Source: Acidimicrobiales bacterium (lineage in GTDB: Bacteria; Actinomycetota; Acidimicrobiia; Acidimicrobiales; MedAcidi-G1). Taken from it: a stretch of DNA of 53,397 nt. Below, one piece after another: positions 18,101 to 26,726 of this stretch. The stretch covers positions 1-53,397 of the forward strand of contig JASMLT010000005.1 of the NCBI GenBank assembly GCA_030748555.1. Reading direction: 5' to 3'. How positions within the stretch are numbered: position 1 is the stretch's first letter; every line of letters starts with the position of its first letter. The notes under the pieces are model-generated. The model was not told the DNA's origin and searched no databases. It was given only the letters and a program-made list of their open reading frames with translations. Made by a program: the position numbers and the translations under genes.

Positions 18101-18459
18101 GCATCTGCACCAATAAGTTCGACTTTATTTTCTTCTAAGATTCCCTCTTCTGCTAGTTCACGAGCAAGATTCAGAGCTGTCTGTCCACCGAGTGTAGGCA
18201 ACAGCGCGTCAGGTTTTTCCTTCTCAATAATTCTCTTTATTACGTCTACTCTTAAAGGCTCTATATAGGTGGCATCAGCGAAATCGGGGTCTGTCATTAT
18301 CGTCGCTGGATTTGAATTCGCCAGTATTACTCGGTAACCCTCTTCTTTTAAGACGCGGCATGCCTGAGTTCCTGAATAGTCGAATTCGCACGCCTGACCA
18401 ATCACTATCGGTCCTGACCCAATTAGAAGAATACTGTTTATGTCATCTCTTCTGGGCAT
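15169..18459 (-). CDS. carB: Carbamoyl-phosphate synthase, large subunit
   Basis: CarB makes carbamoyl phosphate from bicarbonate, ATP and ammonia delivered by CarA. At 1096 residues it is full length, with two internally related ATP-grasp halves: the first opens [21 protein letters not shown], the second (about 560) has [20 protein letters not shown]. Both contain NPRxSRS/T-type ATP sites ([17 protein letters not shown] and [17 protein letters not shown]). The C-terminal 150 residues form the MGS-like regulatory domain, which binds effectors such as UMP in other bacteria. The gene lies five bases after carA in the pyr operon. Confidence 0.98.
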   Translation of the reverse strand: MPRRDDINSILLIGSGPIVIGQACEFDYSGTQACRVLKEEGYRVILANSNPATIMTDPDFADATYIEPLRVDVIKRIIEKEKPDALLPTLGGQTALNLARELAEEGILEENKVELIGADADAIATAEDREKFKIAMTEIGLGVPASGVARNVEEAREIANKVGLPLIVRPAYILGGKGTGIASTNEEFEQIAQRGIEASPINEILIEKSIAGWKEFELEVMRDRADNCVVICSIENLDPMGVHTGDSITVAPAQTLTDVEYQIMRDASFACLRRVGVETGGSNVQFAVNPKTGEQVVIEMNPRVSRSSALASKATGFPIAKIATQLAIGYTLDEITNDITKETPASFEPSIDYVVTKIPRWTFEKFPGSSGILGTSMQSVGEVMSIGRTFPESLQKGMRSLENGRQGLNADPGEQKFSEMEDEILIDKVGIPTPERLSQLETLLRRGYSIERLCEETSIDPWFIDQISLITEERMALEKLSPEELVPTEWKRAKQLGFSDTQLSYIWECTPEKVRESREKSNVWPTYKTVDTCAAEFSSETPYHYSTWEDENEVLPSEKPKVIILGAGPNRIGQGIEFDYCCVHASFALSDAGYETVMVNCNPETVSTDYDTSDRLYFEPLTYEDVKNIIDVEEPEAIIVSLGGQTPLKLAGVLPPELVAGTSPESIDRAEDRENWNQLCVDLKILQPPGGTAKNFDEALQVANKVDYPVLVRPSYVLGGRAMEIVYDDHQLEKTMEEMTRFGSLGIEGGLSAERPVLIDRFLEDATEVDVDAVRDHEGDVLIGAVMEHVEEAGIHSGDSACVIPPPNLKEEVVELIESHTRRIAEALDVKGLINVQYAVKDDEVYVIEANPRASRTVPFVAKATGIPLAKIASRVMMGTTLKKLREEGLLQEAVKGDHVSVKEAVLPFNRFPEADPVLGPEMRSTGEVMGIDLTPGLAFAKSQIAAGGALPTEGTVFMSLADRDKSSGLEAAKGFLRLGLEIVATGGTADYLEENGVSVTDRVAKIGEEGTDAVRLIRSGKIQLVVNSPRGRGPRADGDHIRGAAAAEGIPLLTTAAAALAAVKGLMDWNEYPLSVRSLQEYHLGVSKSEVSESG

Positions 18460-18464
18460 AAGAT

Positions 18465-19565
18465 TTATCCTGCCCTACCCAAAAGATTTTCAAATTGTTC
18501 GAAAAGATAGCTACTGTCATGAGGTCCTGGCCCAGCTTCAGGGTGATATTGCACGCTGAATGCTGGAGCTTTAAGACAATTAATGCCGGCTATGGTTCCG
18601 TCATTTAAGTTTATGTGCGTTACTTCTGCATCTTTGATAGAACCTTCCACTACACAGTAGTTATGGTTCTGGCTAGTTATCTCAACTATGCCAGTTTTCA
18701 CATTCCTTACGGGATGGTTGCCGCCATGGTGTCCAAATGGAAGTTTGAAAATTTCAGCTCCTAAAGTTTCCGCTAAAAGTTGATGCCCTAAGCAGATCCC
18801 AAAGATAGGTACCTCTCCGAGGATCTTCTTTATATTTTCCCGGGCATAATCCAGAGGTTCTGGATCACCGGGGCCATTCGATAGGAAAACCCCATCGGGT
18901 TTCATGTCTAAAACAACCTCGGATGAAGTGTCTGCTGGCACTACTGTGATTTCACCCAGATTTGATAAATGCCGAAGAATGGTTTCTTTTATACCAAAGT
19001 CATAAGCGACAATTTTTCTCTTGCCGCCAGTTGAAGGAACTTTATACATCTCTTTACAGGTAACTGTTTTTACGAGATCTATGTTGTCGGTTCCTGGTTC
19101 TTCACCTGCGGCGAGTTTTAATTTTTCAATATCCACTGTTCCGAATGCACCTGGCATAGAACCTGAATTCCGTATGTGTCTGGTTAGTCTTCGAGTGTCT
19201 ACACCGGCTATTCCGGAAACCCCTCTTGAATTGAGCATTTCATCAAGACTTTGAGTTGCTCTCCAATTACTGTGCCTTCTGCTCAAGTCTCTTACCACCA
19301 TCCCTCTGCAGAAAGGTTGCGAGCTTTCATTGTCATCATCGTTAGTCCCATAATTTCCAATGTGTGGGTAAGTGAAAGTAATTATCTGTCCAGCATATGA
19401 AGGGTCTGTTATCACTTCTTGATACCCACTTAGTACCGTGTTAAATACAACCTCTCCTGAGACGAAACCCTCTTCAGGGGCAGCACCGATCATCTCTCCG
19501 GTGAAAATTGCTCCATCTGAAAGAACTAGATGTGCTTCAACTAATTTTCTTTGGTCTTTCTTCAC
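18465..19565 (-). CDS. carA: Carbamoyl-phosphate synthase, small (glutaminase) subunit
   Basis: CarA hydrolyses glutamine and channels ammonia to CarB. The N-terminal half has [14 protein letters not shown] and [20 protein letters not shown]; the C-terminal class I amidotransferase has the nucleophile in [15 protein letters not shown] and the histidine-glutamate pair in [15 protein letters not shown]. Length 366 is standard. The start is GTG (19563-19565), overlapping the pyrC stop as GTGA. The pair serves both pyrimidine and arginine synthesis; its place here ties it to pyr control. Confidence 0.97.
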   Translation of the reverse strand: MKKDQRKLVEAHLVLSDGAIFTGEMIGAAPEEGFVSGEVVFNTVLSGYQEVITDPSYAGQIITFTYPHIGNYGTNDDDNESSQPFCRGMVVRDLSRRHSNWRATQSLDEMLNSRGVSGIAGVDTRRLTRHIRNSGSMPGAFGTVDIEKLKLAAGEEPGTDNIDLVKTVTCKEMYKVPSTGGKRKIVAYDFGIKETILRHLSNLGEITVVPADTSSEVVLDMKPDGVFLSNGPGDPEPLDYARENIKKILGEVPIFGICLGHQLLAETLGAEIFKLPFGHHGGNHPVRNVKTGIVEITSQNHNYCVVEGSIKDAEVTHINLNDGTIAGINCLKAPAFSVQYHPEAGPGPHDSSYLFEQFENLLGRAG

Positions 19566-20854
19566 TTGGTAGATTCTCCATCAAAAACGACTAAAAGTCC
19601 GTTATTTATGGTGTGACGTACGCGTCCTCTTAGGTTCCACCCTTCATATGGTGTATTTGAGCTCCTGCTTGACATTTCTTTCCCTGAAACTGTCCATGTC
19701 TCATCTAGATCAATTACACACAAATTCGCTGGATTGCCTTTCTCAACTGTAATTCCGTGTCGGTCATCTACTCCGGCTATTTTCGCTGGCTGCCAAGAAA
19801 GCAGTTCTAGCACTCCAGACAAATCGAGCCCACTGTGTTCAAGGGACAGGGATAGTGCTGTTTCCAGTCCAAGCATCCCGGGTGGGGCTTGGTCAAATGG
19901 CATTTCTTTGGAGTGTTGGCTGTGAGGTGCGTGATCCGTTGCGATTGCATCGATAGTTCCGTCCGCTAGTCCTTCTTTTATCGCTTTTACGTCAGATTCT
20001 GTTCGCAGCGGAGGGTGAACCTTAAATACAGGGTCGTAGCAGCTACATGCAGAGTCTGTAAGCGTGAAATGATGTGTGGTGGCTTCAGCTGTAACAGCCA
20101 GACCTGCAGCTTTGGCTTCTCTGACCATTTGCACCGAACCCAACGTTGAAAGATGCTGAAAATGAATTCTTGCTCCCGTCATTTTAGACAATGCTATGTC
20201 ACGCAGAACCATCAATTCTTCAGCCTCTGAAGGTTGCCCGGGTATTCCCAGAAACGAAGACCATTCCCCTTCGTGCATATAACCACCTTCGGCCAGTTCA
20301 TTGACTTCACAGTGTTGAGCTAGGACTACGGGTCTACCCAGTCGAGATTCAAGACCTGTGCTGTACTCCATCAAACGACGCATAAGTTGCGGATCTTGCA
20401 CGCCTGTTCCATCGTCAGTGAATATTCCTATTCCATTATCTACTAGTTCTCCCATCTGGACCATTTCTTTGCCTTGTCGTCCTATTGTCATCGCAGCTGA
20501 TGGGATGATTTCACATGATGACTTCTTTCCGAGGGCGTTTATTTGTTCAACTACAGCAAGGCAGTCAGTCGCTGGTTCAGTGTTTGGCATTGCTACAAGC
20601 GCTGTGAAACCTCCCATTGCTCCTGCACGTGCACCAGTTTCTATGGTCTCTGCTTCTTCATTTCCTGGTTCCCGAAGATGCACATGGAGATCGACTAGTC
20701 CTGATGTGATAACACAACCTGAACAATCAACTTCTGTGTCTCCTTCTAATTTTTTCCCTGTCTCTAAAATTTTTCCGTCTGGGCCGATGGATACATCTAG
20801 AGATCTTTCACCCTTCCTGTCAACAATCTTCCCGCCTTTTAAAACGATGCCCAT
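19562..20854 (-). CDS. pyrC: Dihydroorotase, class I
   Basis: PyrC cyclises carbamoyl aspartate to dihydroorotate. The metal-binding DLHVHLREPG (H57, H59) and the later HCEVNELAEGGYMHEGEWS, HFQHLSTLGS and DAIATDHAPHS segments identify the larger class I enzymes (430 residues here). The ATG at 20852-20854 has GAGGTG upstream. It lies two bases after pyrB. Class I dihydroorotases often associate with aspartate transcarbamoylase, and the adjacent genes would favour that, but no complex can be shown from sequence. Confidence 0.96.
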   Translation of the reverse strand: MGIVLKGGKIVDRKGERSLDVSIGPDGKILETGKKLEGDTEVDCSGCVITSGLVDLHVHLREPGNEEAETIETGARAGAMGGFTALVAMPNTEPATDCLAVVEQINALGKKSSCEIIPSAAMTIGRQGKEMVQMGELVDNGIGIFTDDGTGVQDPQLMRRLMEYSTGLESRLGRPVVLAQHCEVNELAEGGYMHEGEWSSFLGIPGQPSEAEELMVLRDIALSKMTGARIHFQHLSTLGSVQMVREAKAAGLAVTAEATTHHFTLTDSACSCYDPVFKVHPPLRTESDVKAIKEGLADGTIDAIATDHAPHSQHSKEMPFDQAPPGMLGLETALSLSLEHSGLDLSGVLELLSWQPAKIAGVDDRHGITVEKGNPANLCVIDLDETWTVSGKEMSSRSSNTPYEGWNLRGRVRHTINNGLLVVFDGESTK

Positions 20855-20856
20855 TT

Positions 20857-21822
20857 CTACACCTCATCCTGTTGAGGTGTTTCATGCTGTCCCAGAAGCA
20901 TGAAAAGAACTGCCATTCTCAGAGAAACTCCATTTGTAACTTGATCAAGGATTATGGATCGTGAGTCTGTTGACACCTCAGCGGTTATCTCTACTCCTTG
21001 ATTCGTTGGACCGGGGTGAAGTATTAGTGCGTCCTTTGGGAGAATTTCACATCTACGCCCATTCAAACCGAAATCTTTTGCATATTCTCGCAAAGAGGGA
21101 ACAAGGCCTTTGCTGTGCCTCTCTGACTGCATTCTCAGCAGGTAGCAGGCATCTAGATCTGAAATGACGTCGTCTAAAACATTTGAAACTTCAACTGGCC
21201 ATTTCTCTATCGATGGAGGCATCAGAGTCTGTGGAGCTATAAGTGTAACTTTTGCCCCCAAAGATGAAAAAGCTAAGACGTTTGATCTAGCAACACGGGA
21301 ATGCCTTATGTCGCCCACTATGCCAATCGACATTCCATCCAATGATCCTCGCTGCTGTTTTAATGTGTAACAGTCCAGTAACGCTTGTGTCGGATGTTCA
21401 TGACATCCATCTCCTGCGTTTATAACGGAAGCATCAGTCCATTCTGAAACTCTTTTTGGTGTTCCTGCCATGCTGTGTCTGACGATCAAAACATCCGCGC
21501 CGTATGAACTAATGACTTCTACTGTGTCGCGGAGACTTTCGCCTTTTGAGAGGGACGATGAACCCGATGAAAATGTCAGTGTGTCTGCTGACAGTCGACG
21601 TGCAGCAGATTCAAATGAGAGTCTTGTCCTAGTCGAATCTTCAAAGAATACTGAAGCTACAGTTCTTCCTCTTAGCGCCGGAACTTTTGGAATCGGCCTT
21701 TTCCCTATTTCTGCGAACCTGTCAGTCAAATCAAGAATTAGTTCCAGTTGTTCTCTAGTTGTGCCTTCTATCCCTAGAAGGTGCTTACTTAAATTTGGGG
21801 GAGTTTCAATATCTAAACTCAT
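20857..21822 (-). CDS. pyrB: Aspartate carbamoyltransferase catalytic subunit
   Basis: PyrB transfers the carbamoyl group to aspartate. The carbamoyl-phosphate loop EDSTRTRLSFE (STRTR at 63-67) and the aspartate-side HPTQALLDCYTLKQ are present, along with FSSGSSSLSKGESLRDT. Length 321 is typical. No regulatory subunit gene (pyrI) is nearby. The ATG overlaps the pyrR stop as ATGA, indicating coupled translation. Confidence 0.97.
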   Translation of the reverse strand: MSLDIETPPNLSKHLLGIEGTTREQLELILDLTDRFAEIGKRPIPKVPALRGRTVASVFFEDSTRTRLSFESAARRLSADTLTFSSGSSSLSKGESLRDTVEVISSYGADVLIVRHSMAGTPKRVSEWTDASVINAGDGCHEHPTQALLDCYTLKQQRGSLDGMSIGIVGDIRHSRVARSNVLAFSSLGAKVTLIAPQTLMPPSIEKWPVEVSNVLDDVISDLDACYLLRMQSERHSKGLVPSLREYAKDFGLNGRRCEILPKDALILHPGPTNQGVEITAEVSTDSRSIILDQVTNGVSLRMAVLFMLLGQHETPQQDEV

Positions 21823-22385
21823 TTTCTCATCACCCCTAGATCTACCCCTTCTTCAGTCACATCTACTAGCTCATCAATCCTCGTCGGCAAATTTTTGCCG
21901 ACATAGTCCGGTCGTATAGGTAATTCTCGATGGCCTCTATCCACCATCACTGCAAGTTGAATTGATCTAGGGCGACCAAAATGGCATATGGCGTCAAGAG
22001 CAGCTCGGATGGTTCTTCCTGTGAAGAGAACGTCATCTGCTATCACAACTACTTTGCCGTCTATCTGGTCGGGTAAATTTGTGGCCGCTTCTGGAACGAC
22101 CGGTCTCAAACCAATATCGTCTCTATGCAAAGCAACGTCTAAGCAACCAGACTCTATTTCTCTTCCTTCGATGTCTTCTAGGGCTTTTACAATATTTTCT
22201 GCTACTTTGACTCCGCCTGTCTGCAAGCCAACTATGAGAATGTCTTCTGATCCTTGGTTTCTTTCAATTATTTCATGAGCCATACGACGTATTGCTCTTC
22301 TCATGTCGTCTCGTGTCATCACACGAGCGCTTGCAACAAAAACGCCCCCGAAAGGGGGCGTCATACGTCTTTCTCGGTCGGCCAT
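21819..22385 (-). CDS. pyrR: Pyr operon regulator PyrR (uracil phosphoribosyltransferase-like)
   Basis: PyrR senses UMP/UTP and binds RNA hairpins in pyr mRNAs to reduce expression. The core has MRRAIRRMAHEIIERNQG, the PRPP-binding loop VVVIADDVLFTGRTIRAAL and VMVDRGHRELPIRPDYVGK. I choose the ATG at 22383-22385 because AAGGAGA lies nine bases upstream; an upstream frame adds 18 poor residues, and a GTG-ATG at about 22322 lacks a ribosome site. With the chosen start an intrinsic terminator falls in codons 9-15, so a shorter protein starting near MTRDDMRRAI is possible. It is the first gene of the pyr operon. Confidence 0.9.
   Translation of the reverse strand: MADRERRMTPPFGGVFVASARVMTRDDMRRAIRRMAHEIIERNQGSEDILIVGLQTGGVKVAENIVKALEDIEGREIESGCLDVALHRDDIGLRPVVPEAATNLPDQIDGKVVVIADDVLFTGRTIRAALDAICHFGRPRSIQLAVMVDRGHRELPIRPDYVGKNLPTRIDELVDVTEEGVDLGVMRK
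22338..22361 (-). terminator. Intrinsic terminator at the start of pyrR
   Basis: On the minus strand ACGCCCCC (22361-22354), loop TTTC, GGGGGCGT (22349-22342), then a run of T to 22338. The 8-bp GC-rich stem with tetraloop and U-run is a textbook terminator. It lies within codons 9-15 of pyrR as annotated, downstream of the PyrR-type hairpin and ribosome site. Confidence 0.8.
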
Positions 22386-22403
22386 AGGCCTTGTCTCCTT
22401 GAT

Positions 22404-22435
22404 CCGTATGGGCCTCACTGGGACCCGTTTGACGG
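22404..22435 (-). promoter_or_regulatory. PyrR-binding hairpin in the pyr leader
   Basis: Minus-strand reading: lower stem CCGT (22435-22432) with ACGG (22407-22404), an internal bulge, upper stem GGG with CCC, then CC-CAGTGA-GG. The hexaloop CAGTGA and following GGC fit the known PyrR RNA consensus (CNGNGA closed by GG and a pyrimidine). The hairpin ends a few bases before the AAGGAGA ribosome site of pyrR (22400-22394), so a bound PyrR could block translation, as reported for mycobacteria. Confidence 0.7.
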
Positions 22436-22539
22436 CCAAGCACTACCATATACGCGTACGCTAGGTGTTTGCGCATTCATGCTTAGAAGAAATTTTATTT
22501 ATGACCCCCCCACTTATAAGAGGTTTCAAAGAAAGATTC

Positions 22540-22953
22540 CTATTTTCTGACTTGATCTGCTATTTCAGAAAGTAATCCGTTTACAAAACGCTTGGAATTC
22601 TCCGTTGAGTACTCACCGGCTAGTTCCACCGCCTCGTTAATCACTGTAGCTATTGACGTTTCGGGGAAGTTTATTAATTCAAGTACCGCCACTCTTAATA
22701 CGGCTCGATCCACAACTGGCATCCGCTCCAAACGCCATTCTTCTGCATTGCTTTCAATCAGTGAGTCTATTTCTTCTCGTTTTGATGCTATTCCTTCGAT
22801 TAAGTCATACACGTAACTCTCGGGGTTTACTGGCTGTTCATTCAGAACTTCTAAATTTTCCCTTCCTTGAGTTTCAGCCGCGTAGAGAATTCCCAATGCT
22901 GTTTCTCTGTCTTCACGTCTTGACCCAAAACCGCTACTGGAACCTGATGGCAT
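22540..22953 (-). CDS. nusB: Transcription antitermination factor NusB
   Basis: NusB, with NusE, promotes rRNA antitermination. The 137-residue protein has RREDRETALGILYAAET near the N-terminus, VVDRAVLRVAVLELINFPETSIATVINEAVELA in the middle and NSKRFVNGLLSEIA at the end, all family hallmarks. The first 11 residues are a serine-glycine-rich extension. It follows efp by 31 bases (pepQ-efp-nusB order as in mycobacteria) and is separated from pyrR by the 154-base pyr leader. Confidence 0.95.
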   Translation of the reverse strand: MPSGSSSGFGSRREDRETALGILYAAETQGRENLEVLNEQPVNPESYVYDLIEGIASKREEIDSLIESNAEEWRLERMPVVDRAVLRVAVLELINFPETSIATVINEAVELAGEYSTENSKRFVNGLLSEIADQVRK

Positions 22954-22984
22954 TATTCAAACCTCTAGCTGGTAGTCGTTATTG

Positions 22985-23548
22985 TTAGACACGACTTAGG
23001 TATTCGCCGGTTCTAGTGTCAATCTTTACCTGTTCATTCGGTTCAACAAAAAGTGGCACCTGAACAACAAGTCCTGTCTCAAGAGTCGCAGGTTTTCTAG
23101 CTCCTGAAACCCTGTCCCCTTGGACTCCCGGTTCAGTTTCAGCGATTTTCAATTCGACCGCTGCCGGCAATTCGACTCCCACAATTTCGCTTCCAAACAT
23201 CAGCATCTGCGCTTCACTTTGTTCTGCTAAGTAATTGACCGAATCTCCAAGAGTTTGCGGCTCTATAGATATCTGATCAAAGGATTCAGAATCCATAAAA
23301 ACATAATCATTGCCATCTCTGTACAACAACTGCATTGACCGTTTATCGATAATTGCTCTTTCTACTTTTTCTCCAGCTCTAAAAGTCCTATCAACCACTA
23401 CACCATTTTGCAGACCTCTTAAAGTGGTTCGCACAAAAGCATGGCCTTTACCTGGTTTGACATGTTGGAACTCAACGACTTGATACAACTCGCTGTCCAA
23501 CTCAAGCGTCATTCCATTTTTTAGGTCATTTGTTGTTATAACAGGCAT
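22985..23548 (-). CDS. efp: Elongation factor P
   Basis: EF-P relieves ribosome stalling at polyproline. All three OB-type domains fit in 187 residues. The tip loop that reaches the peptidyl-transferase centre is KPGKGHAFV with K34 at the usual functional position; the end domain has SGARKPATLETGLVVQVPLFVEPNEQV. No lysine-modifying enzyme gene (epmA/epmB) is in the window, which fits the unmodified EF-P expected for actinobacteria. The ATG has GAGAG upstream. It lies between an M24 peptidase and nusB. Confidence 0.97.
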   Translation of the reverse strand: MPVITTNDLKNGMTLELDSELYQVVEFQHVKPGKGHAFVRTTLRGLQNGVVVDRTFRAGEKVERAIIDKRSMQLLYRDGNDYVFMDSESFDQISIEPQTLGDSVNYLAEQSEAQMLMFGSEIVGVELPAAVELKIAETEPGVQGDRVSGARKPATLETGLVVQVPLFVEPNEQVKIDTRTGEYLSRV

Positions 23549-23565
23549 TTTCTTTTCTCTCGTAA

Positions 23566-24663
23566 CTAAATTATTTTTGGAGAATGAGTTAAAAACTCAC
23601 AACCCTGTTCAGTGACAATCACGGTGTCTTCCCACCTGACACCACCGACGTCAGGCAAATATACTCCTGGTTCAACTGTCACCACTTGCCCTGAGCGAAG
23701 AGTATCAGTAGTAAGTCCAGAAAGTGTAGGAGCTTCATGAATATCAAGTCCGACTCCATGGCCTGTTCCATGGGTAAAAGCTTCCGCCAGACCGGCTTCC
23801 TTTAGTACTTCCCTGCAGGCATGATCAACATCCGCATTCGGTACGCCTTCCTTTACAGTTTCCAACCCTGCTTTTTGTGCTTCTAAAACCACTTCAAGCA
23901 TTTCAGCTGGCCTGCCCGTTCCTGTGCCGCCTATACGGGTCGAGCGGGTCATGTCCGACCTGTAGCTTTTATAAAGAGCTCCCATGTCGCAAACTACAAG
24001 ATCTCCTTCCGACAGAGTTCTGTCACCGGGTCTTGCATGAGGACGTGCACTATTAGGACCTGCAGCGATAATTGTTTCAAAAGCAGTTCCTTCAGCTCCG
24101 TGCTTTACCATCATTTCGTCTAAAGCAGTAGAAACCTCTTTTTCAGTTACTCCGGTTTCAAGCATTGGCCAAATGTCGGCTAATGCTTTGTCAGCTATTT
24201 CTGCTGCTGTTTTCATCAGGGCGATTTCACCTTTGTCCTTGATCTGCCGTAGATCCTCTACGAGACCTTCGGTGAATATCAACTCTGAATTTTCAAAAAC
24301 CTTTTCCATGTTCTTCATTCTCGCCCATGTGACTGATTGAGCTTCGAGTCCGATGCGTTTAGTCATTCTGGAAATAGTCTTAAGTCTTTCAGACTGCTGT
24401 GAACCGACCATCTCAACTTCAATTTGAGCACCTGATTTCTCTACTTCTTCAACTGCCTGATCGCCGTAACGTCCATCAACTAAAAGCAGAGCTTTGCCTT
24501 TATCAATCCAAAGCAAGCCGGCAGAACCTGTGAATCCTGAAAGGTAGTAGATGTTAGTAAGTGAAGTAACCAATAATGCTTCGCATCCTGCTAATTCAAA
24601 TTTCTCAATAAGGCTTGAAAGTCGTCCTTTCATATCGAAATCCAAATTGAAATTGTTTGTCAT
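23566..24663 (-). CDS. M24 family Xaa-Pro aminopeptidase/dipeptidase
   Basis: A 365-residue cytosolic metallopeptidase. The N-terminal creatinase-like domain (NIYYLSGFTGSAGLLWIDKG) precedes the pita-bread catalytic domain. Metal ligands are visible in VCDMGALYKSYRSDMTRST (two Asp), GTGHGVGLDIHEAPTL (His) and VTVEPGVYLPDVGG and WEDTVIV (two Glu). Specificity (aminopeptidase or dipeptidase) is not settled by sequence. It lies between aroQ (ATGA overlap) and efp, the place where mycobacteria have pepQ. Confidence 0.93.
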   Translation of the reverse strand: MTNNFNLDFDMKGRLSSLIEKFELAGCEALLVTSLTNIYYLSGFTGSAGLLWIDKGKALLLVDGRYGDQAVEEVEKSGAQIEVEMVGSQQSERLKTISRMTKRIGLEAQSVTWARMKNMEKVFENSELIFTEGLVEDLRQIKDKGEIALMKTAAEIADKALADIWPMLETGVTEKEVSTALDEMMVKHGAEGTAFETIIAAGPNSARPHARPGDRTLSEGDLVVCDMGALYKSYRSDMTRSTRIGGTGTGRPAEMLEVVLEAQKAGLETVKEGVPNADVDHACREVLKEAGLAEAFTHGTGHGVGLDIHEAPTLSGLTTDTLRSGQVVTVEPGVYLPDVGGVRWEDTVIVTEQGCEFLTHSPKII

Positions 24664-25103
24664 TCTTTAATCATGCCTGCCATGGCGTCAATTGCCATTT
24701 GATAACCCTTTGCCCCAAAACCAGCAATAGTGCCTGAGCTTACTGGCGCCACAACCGAGGTGTGTCTCCATGGTTCTCTTGATGCCGGGTTGGAAATATG
24801 TATCTCTATTACAGGGCCGTCGAAACTGGCCAAAGCATCATGTATAGACCAGGCATAATGGGTGAAAGCTCCGGGGTTAATAATTATTCCTGAACACCTA
24901 TTTCGGGCAGCGTGGATTGAATCGACGAGTTCACCTTCATGGTTCGATTGAAAATGCTCGAGAAGGAATCCTATTTCAGCTGCTTTATTTTTAGCTGCTT
25001 GGACATGCTCCTCCAAAGTTTCACTCCCGTACGTTTCAGGTTCCCTTTCCCCAAGAAGGTTTAAATTCGGTCCAGATAGAAGCAACAAAATTGGTTCGCT
25101 CAT
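24660..25103 (-). CDS. aroQ: 3-dehydroquinate dehydratase, type II
   Basis: AroQ dehydrates 3-dehydroquinate in the shikimate pathway. Type II features are clear: LLSGPNLNLLGEREPETYG with the catalytic tyrosine, FQSNHEGELVD, the NPGAFTHYAWSIHDAL loop with catalytic His, and VIEIHISNPASREPWRHTS. Length 147 is typical of the dodecameric enzyme. I start at the ATG 25101-25103 because GGAG lies six bases upstream; a GTG four codons earlier sits before that site. It ends in an ATGA overlap with the M24 peptidase. Confidence 0.96.
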   Translation of the reverse strand: MSEPILLLLSGPNLNLLGEREPETYGSETLEEHVQAAKNKAAEIGFLLEHFQSNHEGELVDSIHAARNRCSGIIINPGAFTHYAWSIHDALASFDGPVIEIHISNPASREPWRHTSVVAPVSSGTIAGFGAKGYQMAIDAMAGMIKE

Positions 25104-25128
25104 ATTTTTCTCCACTTCTTTGTCATTT

Positions 25129-26133
25129 TCATCGAACTTTTGTAAGAGTTTCTTTTATAAGAATCTCTTCTATACCTTTTACTATTTCTAAACCGTTTGG
25201 GCCATCTAAAACGAAAGTGAAGCCATCCACTGCTTTTTTATCCCGCGTCATTGCGCCTAATAAATCTTCATCACTCATTGATGGAGGTAAGACACTAGGG
25301 AGACCGTAGCTCTCCACTATTTGGCGATGCTCCAAAACTCTTTCATGATCTATGCGTTCCATGATATGAGCAAGTTCTGCGGCATAAATCAGACCTAAGG
25401 CTACTGCTTCTCCGTGTTTAATCTCATAATTGCCAATATTTTCAATAGCGTGACCCAAAGTATGGCCGTAGTTGAGCAAGGCTCTTTTACCTTGCTCTTT
25501 TTCATCTTGTACGACGATCTCAGCTTTTATCTCAACTGCCCTTGAAATTCTGTCTTCTAGTTCCATTTGAATAAGTGGATCGCCAGTCAAGAAATGGTAT
25601 TTAGCCAACTCTCCCATACCTGAGCGCAATTCTCGTTCAGGAAGCGTGTCCAAAGAGCCCAGATCACATATGACACCTGATGGCTGCCAGAAGGAACCCA
25701 CTAAATTTTTTCCTTCTGGAAGATTGACTCCTGTTTTACCACCTATGGCAGCATCGATCTGTGCTAGAAGAGTTGTAGCTACGTGAATAACGGCAACCCC
25801 TCTGTGATATGTGGCAGCAGCAAATCCTGCCACATCGGTAACCACCCCTCCCCCTACTCCTACAACTACATCAGCTCTTGTCAAACCCCAAGAAGCAAAA
25901 GCGCTACAGAGTTCTCCAATTGTTGCTAAGGATTTAGCTTCCTCTCCGTCACCAATTTCAAAAACCTTATGTTTGATCTCAGGTTCTACGGATATTCCAA
26001 TTTTTGGCTGCGTGACAATTGCGGCGCGGTTAGCTCCTGGAGGGATCAGGCTTGGCAATCTATCCATCGCACCATTGCCGATAATGACCGGATATGTAAT
26101 GCCACTAGGTAGCGCTACTTTGACTTCATTCAT
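25129..26133 (-). CDS. aroB: 3-dehydroquinate synthase
   Basis: AroB converts DAHP to 3-dehydroquinate with NAD and zinc. It has the GGGVVTDVAGFAAATYHRGV nucleotide site, IPTT-like HVATTLLAQIDAAIGGKTGVN, the lysine in ELAKYHF, and zinc ligands in NYGHTLGHAIE and IKHGEAVALG. Length 334 is slightly compact. The gene overlaps aroK by eight bases and leads into aroQ after 25 bases. Confidence 0.97.
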   Translation of the reverse strand: MNEVKVALPSGITYPVIIGNGAMDRLPSLIPPGANRAAIVTQPKIGISVEPEIKHKVFEIGDGEEAKSLATIGELCSAFASWGLTRADVVVGVGGGVVTDVAGFAAATYHRGVAVIHVATTLLAQIDAAIGGKTGVNLPEGKNLVGSFWQPSGVICDLGSLDTLPERELRSGMGELAKYHFLTGDPLIQMELEDRISRAVEIKAEIVVQDEKEQGKRALLNYGHTLGHAIENIGNYEIKHGEAVALGLIYAAELAHIMERIDHERVLEHRQIVESYGLPSVLPPSMSDEDLLGAMTRDKKAVDGFTFVLDGPNGLEIVKGIEEILIKETLTKVR

Positions 26134-26671
26134 TTTCTACACCTAAGCGAGACTTTAAACTATCGAACAACAATTCAGAGACATTTGAAGGTTTCATGTT
26201 GTTGGTATCTATAATCAGGTCTGCTATTTCTGCATAAAGGTCTGCTCTTTCTTCATCTAGTTTCGTAAGCACTTCCAAAGGGTCTTTTCCTTTTAGAAGC
26301 GGTCTTGTGGAACGTTTACTTACGCGTTTGACCAAGGTATTGATGTCAGTACGAAGCCAAATGACAAAAGACTTTTCCTGCAACAGCCTTCGATTTGAAG
26401 GCCTTTCTACAATCCCTCCACCAGTTGAAATAACCAAGGGGTCTGGCACTGAAAGTTTAGATTCAAGAGCCTTCTCCTCAAGATCCCGAAAAACCTTTTC
26501 CCCTTTTTCAGCAAAAATTACACCTACACTTCGCCCTGCCTGGTTTGCTATTACCACATCAAGATCGGCGTAGTCATAATTCATTAACTTTCCGAGCAGC
26601 GAGCCGATCGTGGATTTACCTGAACCCATATGACCCACCAAAGCAACATGGCGTAATTTTTCTTTCGGCAT
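26126..26671 (-). CDS. aroK: Shikimate kinase
   Basis: AroK phosphorylates shikimate with ATP. The P-loop GHMGSGKST is at 13-21, followed by a DLD-containing DYADLDVVI, the EKGEKVFRDLEEKAL segment and the ISTGGGIVER substrate loop; the lid RSTRPLLKG is near residue 120. Length 181 is standard. No ribosome site is evident before the ATG; TAATCT lies six bases upstream, so a leaderless start to an aroK-aroB-aroQ unit is possible. The usual neighbour aroC (chorismate synthase) is missing from the gap to aroE. Confidence 0.96.
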   Translation of the reverse strand: MPKEKLRHVALVGHMGSGKSTIGSLLGKLMNYDYADLDVVIANQAGRSVGVIFAEKGEKVFRDLEEKALESKLSVPDPLVISTGGGIVERPSNRRLLQEKSFVIWLRTDINTLVKRVSKRSTRPLLKGKDPLEVLTKLDEERADLYAEIADLIIDTNNMKPSNVSELLFDSLKSRLGVENE

Positions 26672-26677
26672 CTCTTT

Positions 26678-26683
26678 AGATTA
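26678..26683 (-). promoter_or_regulatory. Predicted -10 box of aroK
   Basis: TAATCT on the minus strand six bases before the aroK ATG, inside the 55-base aroE-aroK gap. It fits TANNNT. Confidence 0.4.
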
Positions 26684-26726
26684 CCTATTTACTGACAGCC
26701 AACTGAAACGATTAGTTAAATGTTTC

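Noticed and set aside
22454-22466. Overlapping palindromes GCGTACGC and TACGCGTA upstream of pyrR
   Set aside because: Short, with no neighbouring repeat or promoter fit that would give them a role.
22273-22476. 67-residue minus-strand frame across the pyr leader
   Set aside because: It is out of frame with pyrR, crosses the PyrR hairpin and the terminator, and resembles no family.
22411-22480. 21-codon open frame ending inside the PyrR hairpin, a possible leader peptide
   Set aside because: No ribosome site precedes its ATG and it has no run of regulatory codons; the stop inside the hairpin may be chance.
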